The position numbers were made by a program, and so were the translations under genes. Below, in pieces: positions 37,987 through 48,551 of a stretch of DNA of 64,000 bases. The DNA comes from Helicobacteraceae bacterium (GTDB lineage Bacteria > Campylobacterota > Campylobacteria > Campylobacterales > Helicobacteraceae), in NCBI GenBank assembly GCA_017508245.1, contig JAFVZI010000014.1, positions 124,001-188,000 on the forward strand. The letters run 5' to 3'. Under the pieces are notes generated by a model, which did no database searches, had not been told where the DNA came from, and was given only the letters and a program-made list of their open reading frames with translations. Within the stretch, counting starts at the first letter, position 1, and the number at the start of each line of letters is the position of its first letter.

Positions 37987-38571
37987 TCAACCCCATCTCT
38001 TATATATAGAATTTTTAATATTTAAAATATCAAGCCACTTTCCTATCAAAAAATCTTCCATAGATTCCAAGCTAGAAGCACTAGAATAATATCCCATTAT
38101 AGGTGGTGCAATGACCACGCCTTCTTTTGATAAATTAAGCATATTATTTAATGATATAGAATCTAGAGGCATTTCTCGTGGTGCAAGAAGCAACTTTTTT
38201 CGCTCTTTTAAACAAACAATAGCACTTCTGGTAATAAGCGTATCACTAATCCCGCAAGCAATTTTTGCAAGAGTGTTCATACTACACGGAATAATAGCCA
38301 TAGCATCAATTCCAAAAGAACCAGATGAGATGCATTCACCAAGATTCAAATCATCTAATATCTTAATTTTGCTTTTATACAAATCTTGTAATAGTGGATT
38401 TGGAGCATTTAAGCTTTCAAAATCAATATTATTTTCATACAACAAAGTCTTTTTTGCACCATTGCTAATTACCAAAAATATCTCTAAATCATCTCTAGCC
38501 CAAATCTTAGATACAAATTTCAGCCCTAGCATTGCACCGCTTGCACCACAGATTCCGACTGCCAATTTCAT
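37987..38571 (-). CDS. ubiX: UbiX-type flavin prenyltransferase
   Basis: UbiX makes prenylated FMN, the cofactor of UbiD-type decarboxylases. In Helicobacter it probably serves the menaquinone pathway. The 194-residue protein has VGICGASGAMLGLKFV at the N-terminus, IIPCSMNTLAKIACGISDTL in the middle, and LAPREMPL with the conserved Arg-Glu-Met. It overlaps flgA by 4 bases, as in H. pylori (HP1476-HP1477). Confidence 0.93.
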   Translation of the reverse strand: MKLAVGICGASGAMLGLKFVSKIWARDDLEIFLVISNGAKKTLLYENNIDFESLNAPNPLLQDLYKSKIKILDDLNLGECISSGSFGIDAMAIIPCSMNTLAKIACGISDTLITRSAIVCLKERKKLLLAPREMPLDSISLNNMLNLSKEGVVIAPPIMGYYSSASSLESMEDFLIGKWLDILNIKNSIYKRWG

Positions 38572-39284
38572 TGCAGTTCCGCCTTTTTGACACCTAATAT
38601 TTTTATATTTACTACTCTATCTCCTTGCAAACTTTGAGCTTTGATAATCTCTCCAATTGCACCACTTTTTAGTGCTTCTGCATTAAATGTAATATTGATA
38701 TTATCATCGCTATAAAAAACTTCTACTATATCACCTTTTTGCACTATTATTTTTGGAGTAATTTTTGCCTTTGTGATTATCGCACCACTTGGAATAAAAC
38801 TCTTTGCAGAATATTCATCAACGATATTTAATGATGCTGGAAATTGCATATTTTTATCTATGTGAATTTGCGTGATATTAGAATTATTATTTGTGATGAC
38901 TTCACCAGTTTTGATATTACTACTTGCAGATAATGCATCAATGCTTGCATTGATATTGAAACTAAAAAATATATTTTGTCGCTTTTGATTATGATACAAA
39001 TGGACTTCAAAATTTCCACTCTCTCGCCTCAATAATTTATCATCAAAAATAATCTTATCAAGTTTTAGTTTATTTAGATTTATAGGTATTGCAGGAGATA
39101 TTTCTATATTGTGAATAACTATATTATAGGGTTTATACGCCTCTATAAACTTATTTTTTATAAAAGATTCTATTTGTGAGATTATGGCTTTTTGATTTTG
39201 GCTAACTGGAATTGTCGCATTATTATCCAAAATAGCCTCTGCAAATATAAAATTAAAAAATAATAAAAAAAATAAAATTCTCAA
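38568..39284 (-). CDS. flgA: Flagellar P-ring assembly chaperone FlgA
   Basis: A 238-residue exported protein with a signal peptide (RILFFLLFFNFIFAEAI). The C-terminal SAF-type domain has KTGEVITNNNSNITQI, then IPSGAIITKAKITPKIIVQK and KAQSLQGDRVVNIKILG. FlgA helps FlgI assemble into the P ring. It lies 3 bases after uvrD. Confidence 0.88.
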   Translation of the reverse strand: MRILFFLLFFNFIFAEAILDNNATIPVSQNQKAIISQIESFIKNKFIEAYKPYNIVIHNIEISPAIPINLNKLKLDKIIFDDKLLRRESGNFEVHLYHNQKRQNIFFSFNINASIDALSASSNIKTGEVITNNNSNITQIHIDKNMQFPASLNIVDEYSAKSFIPSGAIITKAKITPKIIVQKGDIVEVFYSDDNINITFNAEALKSGAIGEIIKAQSLQGDRVVNIKILGVKKAELQ

Positions 39285-39287
39285 ACT

Positions 39288-41327
39288 TCACACCTTGCTG
39301 ACAAATGATGATAAGATTTCTCTAGTAATTCCACCAAAATTAATTTTTAATTTCATATCATTCCCACTTTTATTTATATCCAATATTCTACCAATTCCAA
39401 AAATTTTATGGCTTACTAAGTCATTGCGATTAAAAGAGGGGTTTTTTCCTTGCACCATATCATCGACCAATCCTGCTTCGGTAAGAAATCTTGATTTTTG
39501 AAGCTCTGTCCTTTTGCCTTTGCAGAATCTGGATTTAACAAATGAGATATAAAGCTCGCTTTTTGCCCTTGTAAAGGCTACATATCCAAGCCTTCGTTCC
39601 TCTTGTATATCTGTTGTATCGCCTATAAGCGGAAAAAATCCTTCTTCCAATCCTATCACAAACAAATATTTGAATTCCAATCCTTTCGAAGAATGCACAC
39701 TCATACAAGAGACAGCATTTTCTACACTTTTATCATCATCACTACTTAATGCAATGTCATTTAAAAAATCTTCTAACGAAGCGGTAGGATTCTGCAAAAC
39801 ATAATCTCTAAAAAATCCATAAAACTCATTTATATTTGCTTTTCTATCTACTTCATCTTCTGTGCTATTAAATGTATCTAAAATGTTTATTTTTTCTTTA
39901 AATGCTTCCAAAAATCCTATAGTAGAATGCTCTAGTGCCTCTTTTAATTCATTTATGGTATCAAATATGCCTTCTATTAAATCTAAGTATTTTTTATTGA
40001 TACCAATTTCGTCTCTATATTCCTTAATAGCTTTTAAAATAGATAATTGCTTGTCTTTTACAAAAGATTCTAGCTTATCTTGCGTAACTTTCCCAATGCC
40101 TCGTTTTGGGCGATTTATGATTCGCATAAATGAAAAATTGTCTTCCATATTTACAATAAGCCTAAAATAACTCAAAATATCTTTTATCTCTGCTCTTTCA
40201 TAGAATCTAACAGCACCAATTATTTTATATGGAATATTTTCTTTTCGTAGTCCATCTTCTAAACCTCTACTTAAGGCATTTAATCTAAATAAAATAGCTA
40301 TATCTTCTAGCCTTGCCCCATTTCTTGTAAGATTCTTAATTTTTCTTGCGATATTTAACGCCTCAATCCTTTCATCAATAGATTCTAGAATCTCTACATC
40401 TTTACCATCTCCAATAATGCTTATTAGATTTTTACCAAGTCGTTTTTCATTATTTTTAATGAGATTGTTTGCCACTTCTAATATTTGCGTAGTTGAGCGA
40501 TAATTTTTTTCTAGTCTAATGACTTTTGCACCGCTAAAATGCTTTGTAAAATCAAGAATATTATTGATATTTGCCCCACGCCAACTATATATACTTTGGT
40601 CATCATCACCAACAACACAAATATTACTATGCTCTTTACATAATTTTTGAAGCAATTTATACTGCAAATCATTTGTATCTTGATATTCATCAACCATAAT
40701 ATATTTGTATCTATTACTAATCTCGCTTGATAAGGCTGGATTAGAATCTAATATCTCATAGGTAACAAGCAATAAATCATCAAAATCAAGCATATTATTA
40801 GCTAATAAATAAGCGTTGTATTGTGCATAAATCTTTGCAATCTCTTTATATGATGGATTTTTTGATATTTCTTTTATGTCATTTGGCGATACAATGTCAT
40901 TTTTAAATCTAGAAATCTCAGAGGCTAAAAAACTTGTAGGCAAGTTTGAATTTAGGTTTTTTATGATTTTCTTTTTGTCATCTGTATCAATTAAAACAAA
41001 ATTTGAATCTCTATTAATGTTATTTATATGAAACTTTAAAAACAGCAATCCAAATCTATGAAAAGTGCAAAGCAATGGTGGAGCAGAATTTTTATTGCTA
41101 ATTAGATTGAGCGCTCTTTGTCTCATTTCAGTAGCAGCCTTATTTGTAAAAGTCAAGGTAAGCGTCGAATTTGCAGGCACTCCGACTTCGTCAATTAGAT
41201 AAGCGAGTCTGGTAGTTAGAGTTTTTGTTTTTCCACTTCCGGCTCCAGCAAGAATAAGCAAAGCGTCATCGATATGTTTTGCGGCTAGTTTTTGCTCATC
41301 ATTTAAACTATCTAAAATATCACTCAT
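39288..41327 (-). CDS. uvrD: UvrD/Rep-type superfamily 1 DNA helicase
   Basis: A 3'-5' helicase for excision repair and limiting recombination. About 679 residues from the ATG at 41327; a GTG two codons upstream is possible. It has LAGAGSGKTKTLTTRLAYLI (motif I), TFTNKAATEMRQRA (Ia), VDEYQDTNDLQY (II), GDDDQSIYSWRGA (III), RLEKNYRST (IV), VHSSKGLEFKYLFVIGLEEG (V) and RRLGYVAFTRAK (VI). Confidence 0.96.
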   Translation of the reverse strand: MSDILDSLNDEQKLAAKHIDDALLILAGAGSGKTKTLTTRLAYLIDEVGVPANSTLTLTFTNKAATEMRQRALNLISNKNSAPPLLCTFHRFGLLFLKFHINNINRDSNFVLIDTDDKKKIIKNLNSNLPTSFLASEISRFKNDIVSPNDIKEISKNPSYKEIAKIYAQYNAYLLANNMLDFDDLLLVTYEILDSNPALSSEISNRYKYIMVDEYQDTNDLQYKLLQKLCKEHSNICVVGDDDQSIYSWRGANINNILDFTKHFSGAKVIRLEKNYRSTTQILEVANNLIKNNEKRLGKNLISIIGDGKDVEILESIDERIEALNIARKIKNLTRNGARLEDIAILFRLNALSRGLEDGLRKENIPYKIIGAVRFYERAEIKDILSYFRLIVNMEDNFSFMRIINRPKRGIGKVTQDKLESFVKDKQLSILKAIKEYRDEIGINKKYLDLIEGIFDTINELKEALEHSTIGFLEAFKEKINILDTFNSTEDEVDRKANINEFYGFFRDYVLQNPTASLEDFLNDIALSSDDDKSVENAVSCMSVHSSKGLEFKYLFVIGLEEGFFPLIGDTTDIQEERRLGYVAFTRAKSELYISFVKSRFCKGKRTELQKSRFLTEAGLVDDMVQGKNPSFNRNDLVSHKIFGIGRILDINKSGNDMKLKINFGGITREILSSFVSKV

Positions 41328-41334
41328 ATTCACA

Positions 41335-43782
41335 TCACTCTTGTTTCAAAAGATTACTCGTATCGATTTCAAAATCAAAAAACCTAGATGCAAAGTCTAT
41401 ATCACCAATTTGTGCAAATTGCACACTTGCTAGCTTAAAATTACCCATTGCTTGATGGAGTAAGCCAAGTGCATATCTACTCTCAAAATTCGAGCTAGAT
41501 TCTAACCTTGATAGTTGTATCAAAGCCACAGCATTATCATAATGTCCAGCTCCAATAGCTGCAACACCAGCCAAAAAATAATTCTCTGAAGTTGTTATTT
41601 TATAATCATCAATAAGGCTGTTATAATATACAAATGACTTTTCAAAATCACCCAAATAAATAGCATTTAGCGCCAAAGCTTGTAAGATTCCACTAACATC
41701 ACCTTGCGTGTTTAATAATTTATTAGTAAGCAATGTATCTACATAGCTATTTGCACCGACTAAAAATGCCATAAATGTATAAACTTGTCTAGCAAGCGAT
41801 GGACCTGTATAAACCAAGTCAAGATTTTTTAAATCATTTTTGAAAAAGTTAAATAAATTTAGTGAAAATTCTTTTATATTTTGATTGTAATAATTTGATA
41901 TACGATGAAGCATAATTGCCACCATATCACCATTTGTAGCAATCTCTAAATCTTTGAATGAATTTGATATTATCTCTCTATTTTTTGAGTTAATTGAGTA
42001 CAATGCATTCAAGACATACATCATTGGTGTTTTTTTAGCATTATCAAACCAAGTCATATCACCTGATATATTGCCATTTACAAAACCAAATAAAGACCTA
42101 AGAAACATCATTTTATCCACATCATCAAAATGTATATTATCAAAGCTGTAGGTAATATCATTTAAAATACGATTTCCGTCGCTATAAGTTAGCTGATGGC
42201 ACATAAGGGCAAAGATTCCAGATAAAACATCATTTTCATCTAAATGATAAGCTTTGGTAAAATGTTTTTTTGCATTTTCAAAATCATTTAATTGTGCATA
42301 TATAAGACCTAGGTTGTATTGCAAAACTTGATGATTTGGATACACCAAAGATGCTTGTTTCATTATCTCTAAAGCATTATTGATATTGTATCTTAGAATC
42401 TCTCTTATACTTTGTGCTATATTTGTATTAATCCTAGATAACATCTCGCCTCTAAGCAATACGGAATTTGCTTTTTCAATATTATCCATTCTTAATTCCA
42501 ATCCACCCTCTCTTATCAAAGACAAGACATTATCAACATCAAAAACTCTAAATGGTGCAAAATAAAACAACACTCTGTAATTAATCATTATATTTTGCCT
42601 TAAGGTTAGATTCCAAAAGTTTTTTTGCACTAAATTGACATCAAACAAAGAATCTGAAAGTTTGACTTTTATGGGATATATTTTTTGCAAATCATCCTGT
42701 GAATGCGACTTTAGCAGATCTTCATAGATATTTGATACTTGAGTGAAATTTGACCTTTTTAGTTCAATCAATCCTAAAGCCATTTTTTCTTTTGGATTGT
42801 TTATAACATTGTCTCTTATGTAGGCTTCAATTTGTTCATAGGCTAAATCATATTCTCCCATTCGTGCATAAAGCAATCCAGTAGCAAAACGATAATCTCC
42901 ACTTGATACATCTAATAGACTTTTTAGAGCATTATAATTATCATTAAAACTAAGATAAATCTTTGAAGCAAGGATAGAATTTTCATCTTTATAAAAATTA
43001 GAACTTGGATTTTTAAGCGATGAAAGTGTATTGAAATAATTTTGTGAATAAAAATTGACGAGCGAATAAAGATAGGAGTAAAGTGGCTTGTCATACCAAT
43101 CATCTAGCCTCCCTTTAGCAAGACCAACAAAATAATCATAAGAACGCAAATCATTAATCATATAAGAAGCTAGTGCGGCATTTATTGCAGCGGCAGCAAT
43201 ATTTTCACCAGAATTAATAGTATTTATAAATGCATTTATAGAATCTTTATATTCGCCTTCTTTTAGCTTTGCTACACCTAGATTAAAGCTTGCAAAACTT
43301 TGTGAAAATACTGCAATATTGCTGTATATATCGAGTGCTGCTGTGATTTGACCACTATTATAAAGCATAGACGCCTTTTCTATCCAATTTTGCAACTCGC
43401 TACCATTGATAGATTGAAATTGTGTGCCATCATTTTTTGAAATATTAGTTTTAGATTTTGGAGCATAAATCTGACTTAATGAAGCTTCTTTGTTAAGAAT
43501 CAAAACTGCGATAATAATCAAAACAATAATCCCAACAATAAAACCAACAATCACATAAAATAGCTTTTTATTGCCTAGTATTTTTTGTAGGATTGCGTTA
43601 TTTTTTATTGCACCAATAAAACTGGCAACCTTTGGAATAAAACTACTAATATTTTGCTTTTGTTTCGCAAAAATCAACCTTGCTTTATCTTTCAAATTAG
43701 ATAGCTTGTTTGAGTTGCCATCATCAAGGCGAATGATTGTTTTATCATCATCGGTATTCGTATTTTGAGTATTATCTGCCAT
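41335..43782 (-). CDS. pflB: TPR-rich flagellar motor scaffold PflB
   Basis: About 815 residues. A short cytoplasmic part is followed by one helix (about residues 74-97, FYVIVGFIVGIIVLIIIAVL) and a long periplasmic array of TPR-like helix pairs, for example LGLIYAQLNDFENAKKHFTK and LGLLHQAMGNFKLASVQFAQ. In C. jejuni, PflB (Cj0390) next to serS forms, with PflA, the spoke and rim scaffold that holds stators in the high-torque motor. Here it also lies directly between uvrD and serS. The call uses topology, length and synteny. An ATG at 43782 is preferred over the upstream TTG. Confidence 0.78.
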   Translation of the reverse strand: MADNTQNTNTDDDKTIIRLDDGNSNKLSNLKDKARLIFAKQKQNISSFIPKVASFIGAIKNNAILQKILGNKKLFYVIVGFIVGIIVLIIIAVLILNKEASLSQIYAPKSKTNISKNDGTQFQSINGSELQNWIEKASMLYNSGQITAALDIYSNIAVFSQSFASFNLGVAKLKEGEYKDSINAFINTINSGENIAAAAINAALASYMINDLRSYDYFVGLAKGRLDDWYDKPLYSYLYSLVNFYSQNYFNTLSSLKNPSSNFYKDENSILASKIYLSFNDNYNALKSLLDVSSGDYRFATGLLYARMGEYDLAYEQIEAYIRDNVINNPKEKMALGLIELKRSNFTQVSNIYEDLLKSHSQDDLQKIYPIKVKLSDSLFDVNLVQKNFWNLTLRQNIMINYRVLFYFAPFRVFDVDNVLSLIREGGLELRMDNIEKANSVLLRGEMLSRINTNIAQSIREILRYNINNALEIMKQASLVYPNHQVLQYNLGLIYAQLNDFENAKKHFTKAYHLDENDVLSGIFALMCHQLTYSDGNRILNDITYSFDNIHFDDVDKMMFLRSLFGFVNGNISGDMTWFDNAKKTPMMYVLNALYSINSKNREIISNSFKDLEIATNGDMVAIMLHRISNYYNQNIKEFSLNLFNFFKNDLKNLDLVYTGPSLARQVYTFMAFLVGANSYVDTLLTNKLLNTQGDVSGILQALALNAIYLGDFEKSFVYYNSLIDDYKITTSENYFLAGVAAIGAGHYDNAVALIQLSRLESSSNFESRYALGLLHQAMGNFKLASVQFAQIGDIDFASRFFDFEIDTSNLLKQE

Positions 43783-43784
43783 AA

Positions 43785-45080
43785 TCAAGCCATATATTTT
43801 TTAAGAGCATCTGGAATGCTTATGCTACCATCGCCATTTTGATAGTTTTCAACAATCGCTACTATCGTCCTGCCAACTGCAAGTGATGAGCCATTTAGCG
43901 TATGAGCCAAAATGTTTTTCTTACCATCTTTAAATCTAATTTTTCCTCTTCTGCTTTGAAAATCTCGCACATTTGATACAGAACTAATCTCTCTATAGCA
44001 ATTTTGCCCCGGAAGCCATACTTCAATATCTATCGTATTGCCCGCACTAAATCCCAAATCACCGCCACAAAGCTGGATAAATCTATGTGGAAGACGCAGT
44101 TCTTTTAAGATTCCACTTGCATTAAGTAGCATTTTTTCTTGCATTTCATCACTTTTATCTGGCGTGGTTATCGCGACTAATTCTACCTTATCAAATTGAT
44201 GTTGTCTTATGATGCCTCTTGTATCTCGGCCTGCACTGCCTGCTTCTTTTCTAAAACAAGGCGTATAAGCTTGAAGCATATTAGGAAGAGATTCTATTGG
44301 GATGATGCTATCTCTATATAGATTTGTAAGAGTTATTTCCGCAGTAGAAATGAGATAGAGTTCGTGTCCTTTTGGCTTTTGTCCTTTTGGCAATTCGGCT
44401 TCTTCATCTATAAAACTATCGATTTTAAACATATCATTTTCAAATTTTGGTAACTGCCCAGTTGTAATAAGAGAATCTTTATTGACGATTACAGGTGTGC
44501 AAACCTCATTAAATCCATTTTTAGAATTGTAATCAAGCATGAAATTTATTAATGCCCTATTTAGCTTTGCTGCACCATTGCAAAGCACATTAAATCTACT
44601 TTTTGCGAGTTTTATGCCAAGACTGAAATCCACCCATTTGTTCAACTCAAGTAATTCATGATGTTCTCTTGGAGTAAAATCAAACTTTCTTTTTTCTAAA
44701 ATCGTCTCTAACACAACATTATCATTTTCATCATCTCCTATCGGAGTTTTAGAATCTGGCAAATTTGGAATACCAAGTAATGCGTCATTTAGGCTAGATT
44801 CAGCACTATTTACTTCATCTTGTAAAATTATTATTTTGGATTTTAGCGATGCTAAATTTTCTTGAAGTTCTTTTATGTCCTTATTTTGTTTTTTATATTC
44901 GAAAAATAGTTTGGATTTTGCATTTTGTTCTGCTTGATTAGATTCTAACTCTTTTAGTTTTGACTTATATATATTTGCAAGATTAAACACAATATCTAGC
45001 GTCTCTTTTGGCACTTTTTTTATAGAAAGAGCATTTTTTACGAAGTCAAAATCATTTAATAAAAGTTTTATATCTATCAT
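43785..45080 (-). CDS. serS: Seryl-tRNA synthetase
   Basis: SerRS charges tRNA-Ser; a tRNA-Ser gene lies at 48.55 kb. The 431-residue protein has an N-terminal antiparallel coiled-coil arm (about residues 28-105) that binds the long variable arm. Class II motif 2 is [20 protein letters not shown] and motif 3 is [17 protein letters not shown]. Two TATAAT boxes occur upstream on the minus strand (45129-45124 and 45116-45111). Confidence 0.97.
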   Translation of the reverse strand: MIDIKLLLNDFDFVKNALSIKKVPKETLDIVFNLANIYKSKLKELESNQAEQNAKSKLFFEYKKQNKDIKELQENLASLKSKIIILQDEVNSAESSLNDALLGIPNLPDSKTPIGDDENDNVVLETILEKRKFDFTPREHHELLELNKWVDFSLGIKLAKSRFNVLCNGAAKLNRALINFMLDYNSKNGFNEVCTPVIVNKDSLITTGQLPKFENDMFKIDSFIDEEAELPKGQKPKGHELYLISTAEITLTNLYRDSIIPIESLPNMLQAYTPCFRKEAGSAGRDTRGIIRQHQFDKVELVAITTPDKSDEMQEKMLLNASGILKELRLPHRFIQLCGGDLGFSAGNTIDIEVWLPGQNCYREISSVSNVRDFQSRRGKIRFKDGKKNILAHTLNGSSLAVGRTIVAIVENYQNGDGSISIPDALKKYMA

Positions 45081-45164
45081 TATTCAAAGCCTTAAACATC
45101 TTTGGTAAAAATTATAAAATACTAATTATAACAATCTAAAACCCAAAAAATAAACTTTTTGCGA

Positions 45165-45170
45165 TACAAT
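45165..45170 (+). promoter_or_regulatory. Putative -10 element of the tatBC operon
   Basis: TACAAT lies 35 bases upstream of the tatB ATG at 45206, with AAAGG as ribosome site. The spacer is divergent with serS. Confidence 0.4.
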
Positions 45171-45205
45171 AATAAGCATTATTTTTTAAAATGATAAAGG
45201 TTTTT

Positions 45206-45679
45206 ATGTTTGGATTTTCATTTGGCGAGATTCTAGTTATTGCAATTATTGCAGTGCTTTTTTTAGGACCAGACAAGCTTCCACAAACATTTATCGACAT
45301 TGCAAAGTTTATAAAAGCAGTCAAAAAAACAATAAATGACGCAAAAGATGCGATTGATAGAGAAGTTCATATAAGTGAAATAAAACAAGAAGCACTAGAA
45401 TACAAAAAGAAATTTGAACAAGGTGCAAATGAAATCACAAAAGATATAAGCGATAATAAAAGCCTAAATGAATTGAGCGATATTTTAAATTCATCGCTTG
45501 AATCTCCATCTTATGCTTCATCATCAAACAATAATTTGGATTCAAAAGAAACCACGATGCAAGACTTGGAAACCAAAGGAAAAGAAATCGCATCAAAAGC
45601 AAATCTAAAGAAAAAAGAAATAGCAGATTCTATGATAGATTCTACAAAACAATACGATGCGGAGCAAAGCAATGCTTGA
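45206..45679 (+). CDS. tatB: Twin-arginine translocase subunit TatB
   Basis: TatB, with TatC, forms the receptor for folded proteins with twin-arginine signals. I take the ATG at 45206: AAAGG lies five bases upstream and the product starts MFGFSFGEILVIAIIAVLF, the typical TatB start. The 157-residue protein has the N-terminal helix, the hinge GPDKLPQTF, a long amphipathic helix and a polar tail. It overlaps tatC by 8 bases. Confidence 0.93.
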   Translation: MFGFSFGEILVIAIIAVLFLGPDKLPQTFIDIAKFIKAVKKTINDAKDAIDREVHISEIKQEALEYKKKFEQGANEITKDISDNKSLNELSDILNSSLESPSYASSSNNNLDSKETTMQDLETKGKEIASKANLKKKEIADSMIDSTKQYDAEQSNA

Positions 45680-46412
45680 AGATTTAAAACCGCATTTAGT
45701 TGATTTAAGAAAAAGACTAACAATATCAACAATTACGCTTATTGTGATGTTTTTTGCATGTTATGGATTTTGGGAATCTATACTACAAATCATCTTAGCA
45801 CCGCTAATTGATGTATTGCCAAAAGACACAAAGCCTGTATTTATACAAGTTGGTGAAGGATTTTTGACAGCTGTTAAAGTTGCGTTTTTCTCTGGTTTTA
45901 TCATCTCTTTGCCAATTATTTTTTGGCAATTATGGCTATTTGTAGCACCTGGGCTATACAACAATGAAAAAAGACTTATTTTACCATTTATATTTTTTGC
46001 AACGATAATGTTTTTGATGGGGGTTTTATTTGCATATTTCGTTGTAATTCCTTATGGGCTTGCTTTTCTTATAACTTTTGGCAATGAAAGCGGAATGTTT
46101 AATGCAATGCCAAGTATTGGATATTATGTAACTTTTTTTGCAAAATTTATGATTGGATTTGGTATCGCTTTTGAATTACCGGTAGTGTGCTATTTTCTTG
46201 CAAAAATAGGACTTATTACAGACCAAACATTGATAAAATTCTTTAGAATTGCCATAGTATTGATTTTTATTCTTGCAGCGTTTTTAACACCACCTGAAGT
46301 AACAACACAGATTCTTATGGCAGCTCCTCTTGTCGTACTTTATGGTGTATCAATCGTTATTGTAAGATTTGTCAATCCAGAAAAGCCAGATTTAGATTCT
46401 GATGATGAATAA
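45672..46412 (+). CDS. tatC: Twin-arginine translocase subunit TatC
   Basis: About 246 residues from the ATG at 45672 (MLEDLKPHLVDLRKRLTIST), preceded by GGAG. It has six helices and the conserved FWQLWLFVAPGLYNNEKR and FGIAFELPVV segments of TatC. Its stop overlaps the queA start by about 10 bases. The order tatB-tatC-queA-rsmG matches H. pylori HP1060-HP1063. Confidence 0.96.
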   Translation: MLEDLKPHLVDLRKRLTISTITLIVMFFACYGFWESILQIILAPLIDVLPKDTKPVFIQVGEGFLTAVKVAFFSGFIISLPIIFWQLWLFVAPGLYNNEKRLILPFIFFATIMFLMGVLFAYFVVIPYGLAFLITFGNESGMFNAMPSIGYYVTFFAKFMIGFGIAFELPVVCYFLAKIGLITDQTLIKFFRIAIVLIFILAAFLTPPEVTTQILMAAPLVVLYGVSIVIVRFVNPEKPDLDSDDE

Positions 46413-47421
46413 TGAAGCACTAGAATCTTACAACTACCATCTTCCACAAGAATTGATAGCCACAAGCCCAATAGCTCCAAAAAGTAGTGCAAAACTACTT
46501 GTGTATAAAAGAAACACGGATGAAATCATACATAGTAATTTTGGCGAATTTTTTGATTTTATTCCAAAAGATTCACTAATAGTCCTAAATGATACAAAAG
46601 TTCTCAAAGCTAGAATCTTTGGAAATAAAAAAAGTGGTGGGCAAATTGAGCTTTTATATCACAATGCGTTAAACCATAATACTTTCAAAGTGCAAATCAA
46701 AGGAAAAGTAAAAAATGGCGATGAGATAATATTTGCAAATAATCTTAAAGCAATCATAAAAGAATGCTTGGATAATGGGATTAGAATTGTGGAATTTTAT
46801 AAAGATTCTAAGATATTGGATGAAAATATTATTTTAAAAATATTAGATGAAATTGGTTGTATGCCTTTGCCTCCCTATATAAAAAGAGAGAGCGATTTAA
46901 GCGATGAAACATCATATCAAAGCGTATTTGCTAAAAATCTAGGGGCAATTGCTGCACCTACTGCTTCACTTCATTTTGATGACAATGACTTTGGCAAAAT
47001 CAAATCCCTAAATCATTGTTTTGTAACATTGCATATCGGTGCTGGGACTTTTTTTGGGGTAGAATCCAGCAATATTAAAAATCACAAAATGCACACAGAA
47101 TCTTTTTTTATAAGCAAAGATTCTAAAGAAAAGATAGATAATAGCAATGAGATTTTATGCATTGGTACGACTGCTTGTAGATGTATAGAATTTTATGCAC
47201 GAAACAAAAAGACAAATGGAGATTGCGATATTTTTATAAATCCATTTAATAAACCTATAAAAACAAAATATCTGCTTACCAATTTTCACTTACCAAAATC
47301 ATCACTTATTATGCTTGTATCCGCATTTATTGGCAGAGAAAAGACGCTTAAAATTTATCAAAATGCTATAAACAATAAATACAGATTCTACTCTTATGGC
47401 GATGGAATGCTAATATTATGA
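46402..47421 (+). CDS. queA: S-adenosylmethionine:tRNA ribosyltransferase-isomerase
   Basis: QueA transfers the ribosyl part of SAM to preQ1 in tRNA during queuosine synthesis. The 339-residue protein has YHLPQELIATSPIAPKSSAK near the N-terminus, GCMPLPPYIKRES near residue 154, and TLHIGAGTFFGVES and TNFHLPKSSLIMLVSAF toward the C-terminus. Two adjacent ATG codons start it inside tatC. Confidence 0.96.
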   Translation: MMNNEALESYNYHLPQELIATSPIAPKSSAKLLVYKRNTDEIIHSNFGEFFDFIPKDSLIVLNDTKVLKARIFGNKKSGGQIELLYHNALNHNTFKVQIKGKVKNGDEIIFANNLKAIIKECLDNGIRIVEFYKDSKILDENIILKILDEIGCMPLPPYIKRESDLSDETSYQSVFAKNLGAIAAPTASLHFDDNDFGKIKSLNHCFVTLHIGAGTFFGVESSNIKNHKMHTESFFISKDSKEKIDNSNEILCIGTTACRCIEFYARNKKTNGDCDIFINPFNKPIKTKYLLTNFHLPKSSLIMLVSAFIGREKTLKIYQNAINNKYRFYSYGDGMLIL

Positions 47422-47933
47422 ATGATAAATTTGATATTTTTTGTGATGAATTGTTAAAATGGAATAAGATTCACAATCTAACAGGCTATAAAAGTAAAGA
47501 TTTAATATTTGCAAATATAAGAGATTCTATCTATCCACTTAGCTTTATAAATGATTTTAAAAGTGCTATTGATATTGGTAGTGGCAATGGTTTTCCAGCA
47601 ATTTTGCTTGCAATCCAAAAGATAGATTGCAGATTCTACCTTGTAGAACCAAATAACAAAAAATCTGCGTTTTTAAATCATATAGCAATCAAATTGGAGT
47701 TAGAAAATGTAGAAATCATAAAAAACAAATTTGAAAAATTGCCACAATTTAAAGTAGATTTGATAACTTCAAGAGCATTGTTTAAAAGCGATAGATTGAT
47801 AGAGCTTAGTAAAGATTTTTTAAATGATGATGGATATTTTTTGTTTTATAAAGGAAATAATGAAAAAAATGCATATAAAAGGATGGGCAATAGAAGCTAT
47901 GTATATCAAGCAAAAGGTGATTTAAATGGGTAG
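47418..47933 (+). CDS. rsmG: 16S rRNA (guanine-N7) methyltransferase RsmG
   Basis: RsmG methylates N7 of G527 in 16S rRNA. At 171 residues it is short for the family (usually about 180-210). It has KWNKIHNLTGYKSKDLI, the SAM site AIDIGSGNGFPAILLAIQ, and LITSRALFKSDRLIEL. It overlaps queA by 4 bases. Confidence 0.93.
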   Translation: MNDKFDIFCDELLKWNKIHNLTGYKSKDLIFANIRDSIYPLSFINDFKSAIDIGSGNGFPAILLAIQKIDCRFYLVEPNNKKSAFLNHIAIKLELENVEIIKNKFEKLPQFKVDLITSRALFKSDRLIELSKDFLNDDGYFLFYKGNNEKNAYKRMGNRSYVYQAKGDLNG

Positions 47934-48135
47934 ATTTATACTATTAGGGCTAATCATTGTTGCAATTTGGTTTTTGTTTTTTAGAAAAAAGAATAAAGCC
48001 AATAAGAATAATCATATAGAATCTTTTGATATGATTGAGTGTGATAGATGTAAGAGTTTTACATCAAGAGATGATGCGATATTTGCCAATGGGCGGTGGT
48101 ATTGCAGTAAAGAGTGCTTAATAAATAAGGATTGA
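47926..48135 (+). CDS. Small membrane-anchored zinc-finger-like protein (PP0621 type)
   Basis: A 69-residue protein with one N-terminal helix (residues 4-19, ILLGLIIVAIWFLFF) and four cysteines set as a metal site: MIECDRCKSF and RWYCSKECL. This matches the PP0621 family of unknown function. It overlaps rsmG by 8 bases. Confidence 0.75.
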   Translation: MGRFILLGLIIVAIWFLFFRKKNKANKNNHIESFDMIECDRCKSFTSRDDAIFANGRWYCSKECLINKD

Positions 48136-48137
48136 CA

Positions 48138-48524
48138 ATGATTATCATAGGACATAAGGCGATTGAATTTAGTGCATTTAAAAAGATAGAGAGTATAGAA
48201 AATATAGCGGATACAAACGCTAATGAAATAGTATGGTTTCAATCAAATATTAGCAACTCTTATGATATTGCAAAACACTGCATTGCAAATAATATAGCTT
48301 ATGCCATCTTTGTGCATTCTTTAACTGAGGTTATTATTTTTGCAAATCTCGGGGCAAAATTCATCATCATAAAAGAAAAAAACTTAGTCGAAAATGCACA
48401 AAAAATAGCAAATGAATATTTTTTTGATAGCAAGATTTTATATGTAATAAATGATGAAGGAAGCATAGAAAATATGGCGATTTTAGGAATTGATGGCGTA
48501 ATTTTTAATGATATATTAAAATAG
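48138..48524 (+). CDS. Hypothetical protein at the end of the tat-queA-rsmG row
   Basis: About 128 residues from the ATG at 48138, with AAGGA six bases upstream; a TTG two codons earlier is possible. The text suggests a soluble alpha/beta protein (AIFVHSLTEVIIFANLGAKF). It probably corresponds to the small uncharacterised genes after rsmG in H. pylori. No motif recognised. Confidence 0.65.
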   Translation: MIIIGHKAIEFSAFKKIESIENIADTNANEIVWFQSNISNSYDIAKHCIANNIAYAIFVHSLTEVIIFANLGAKFIIIKEKNLVENAQKIANEYFFDSKILYVINDEGSIENMAILGIDGVIFNDILK

Positions 48525-48551
48525 ATTCTGCAAAAATTGCAATCTCGTGAT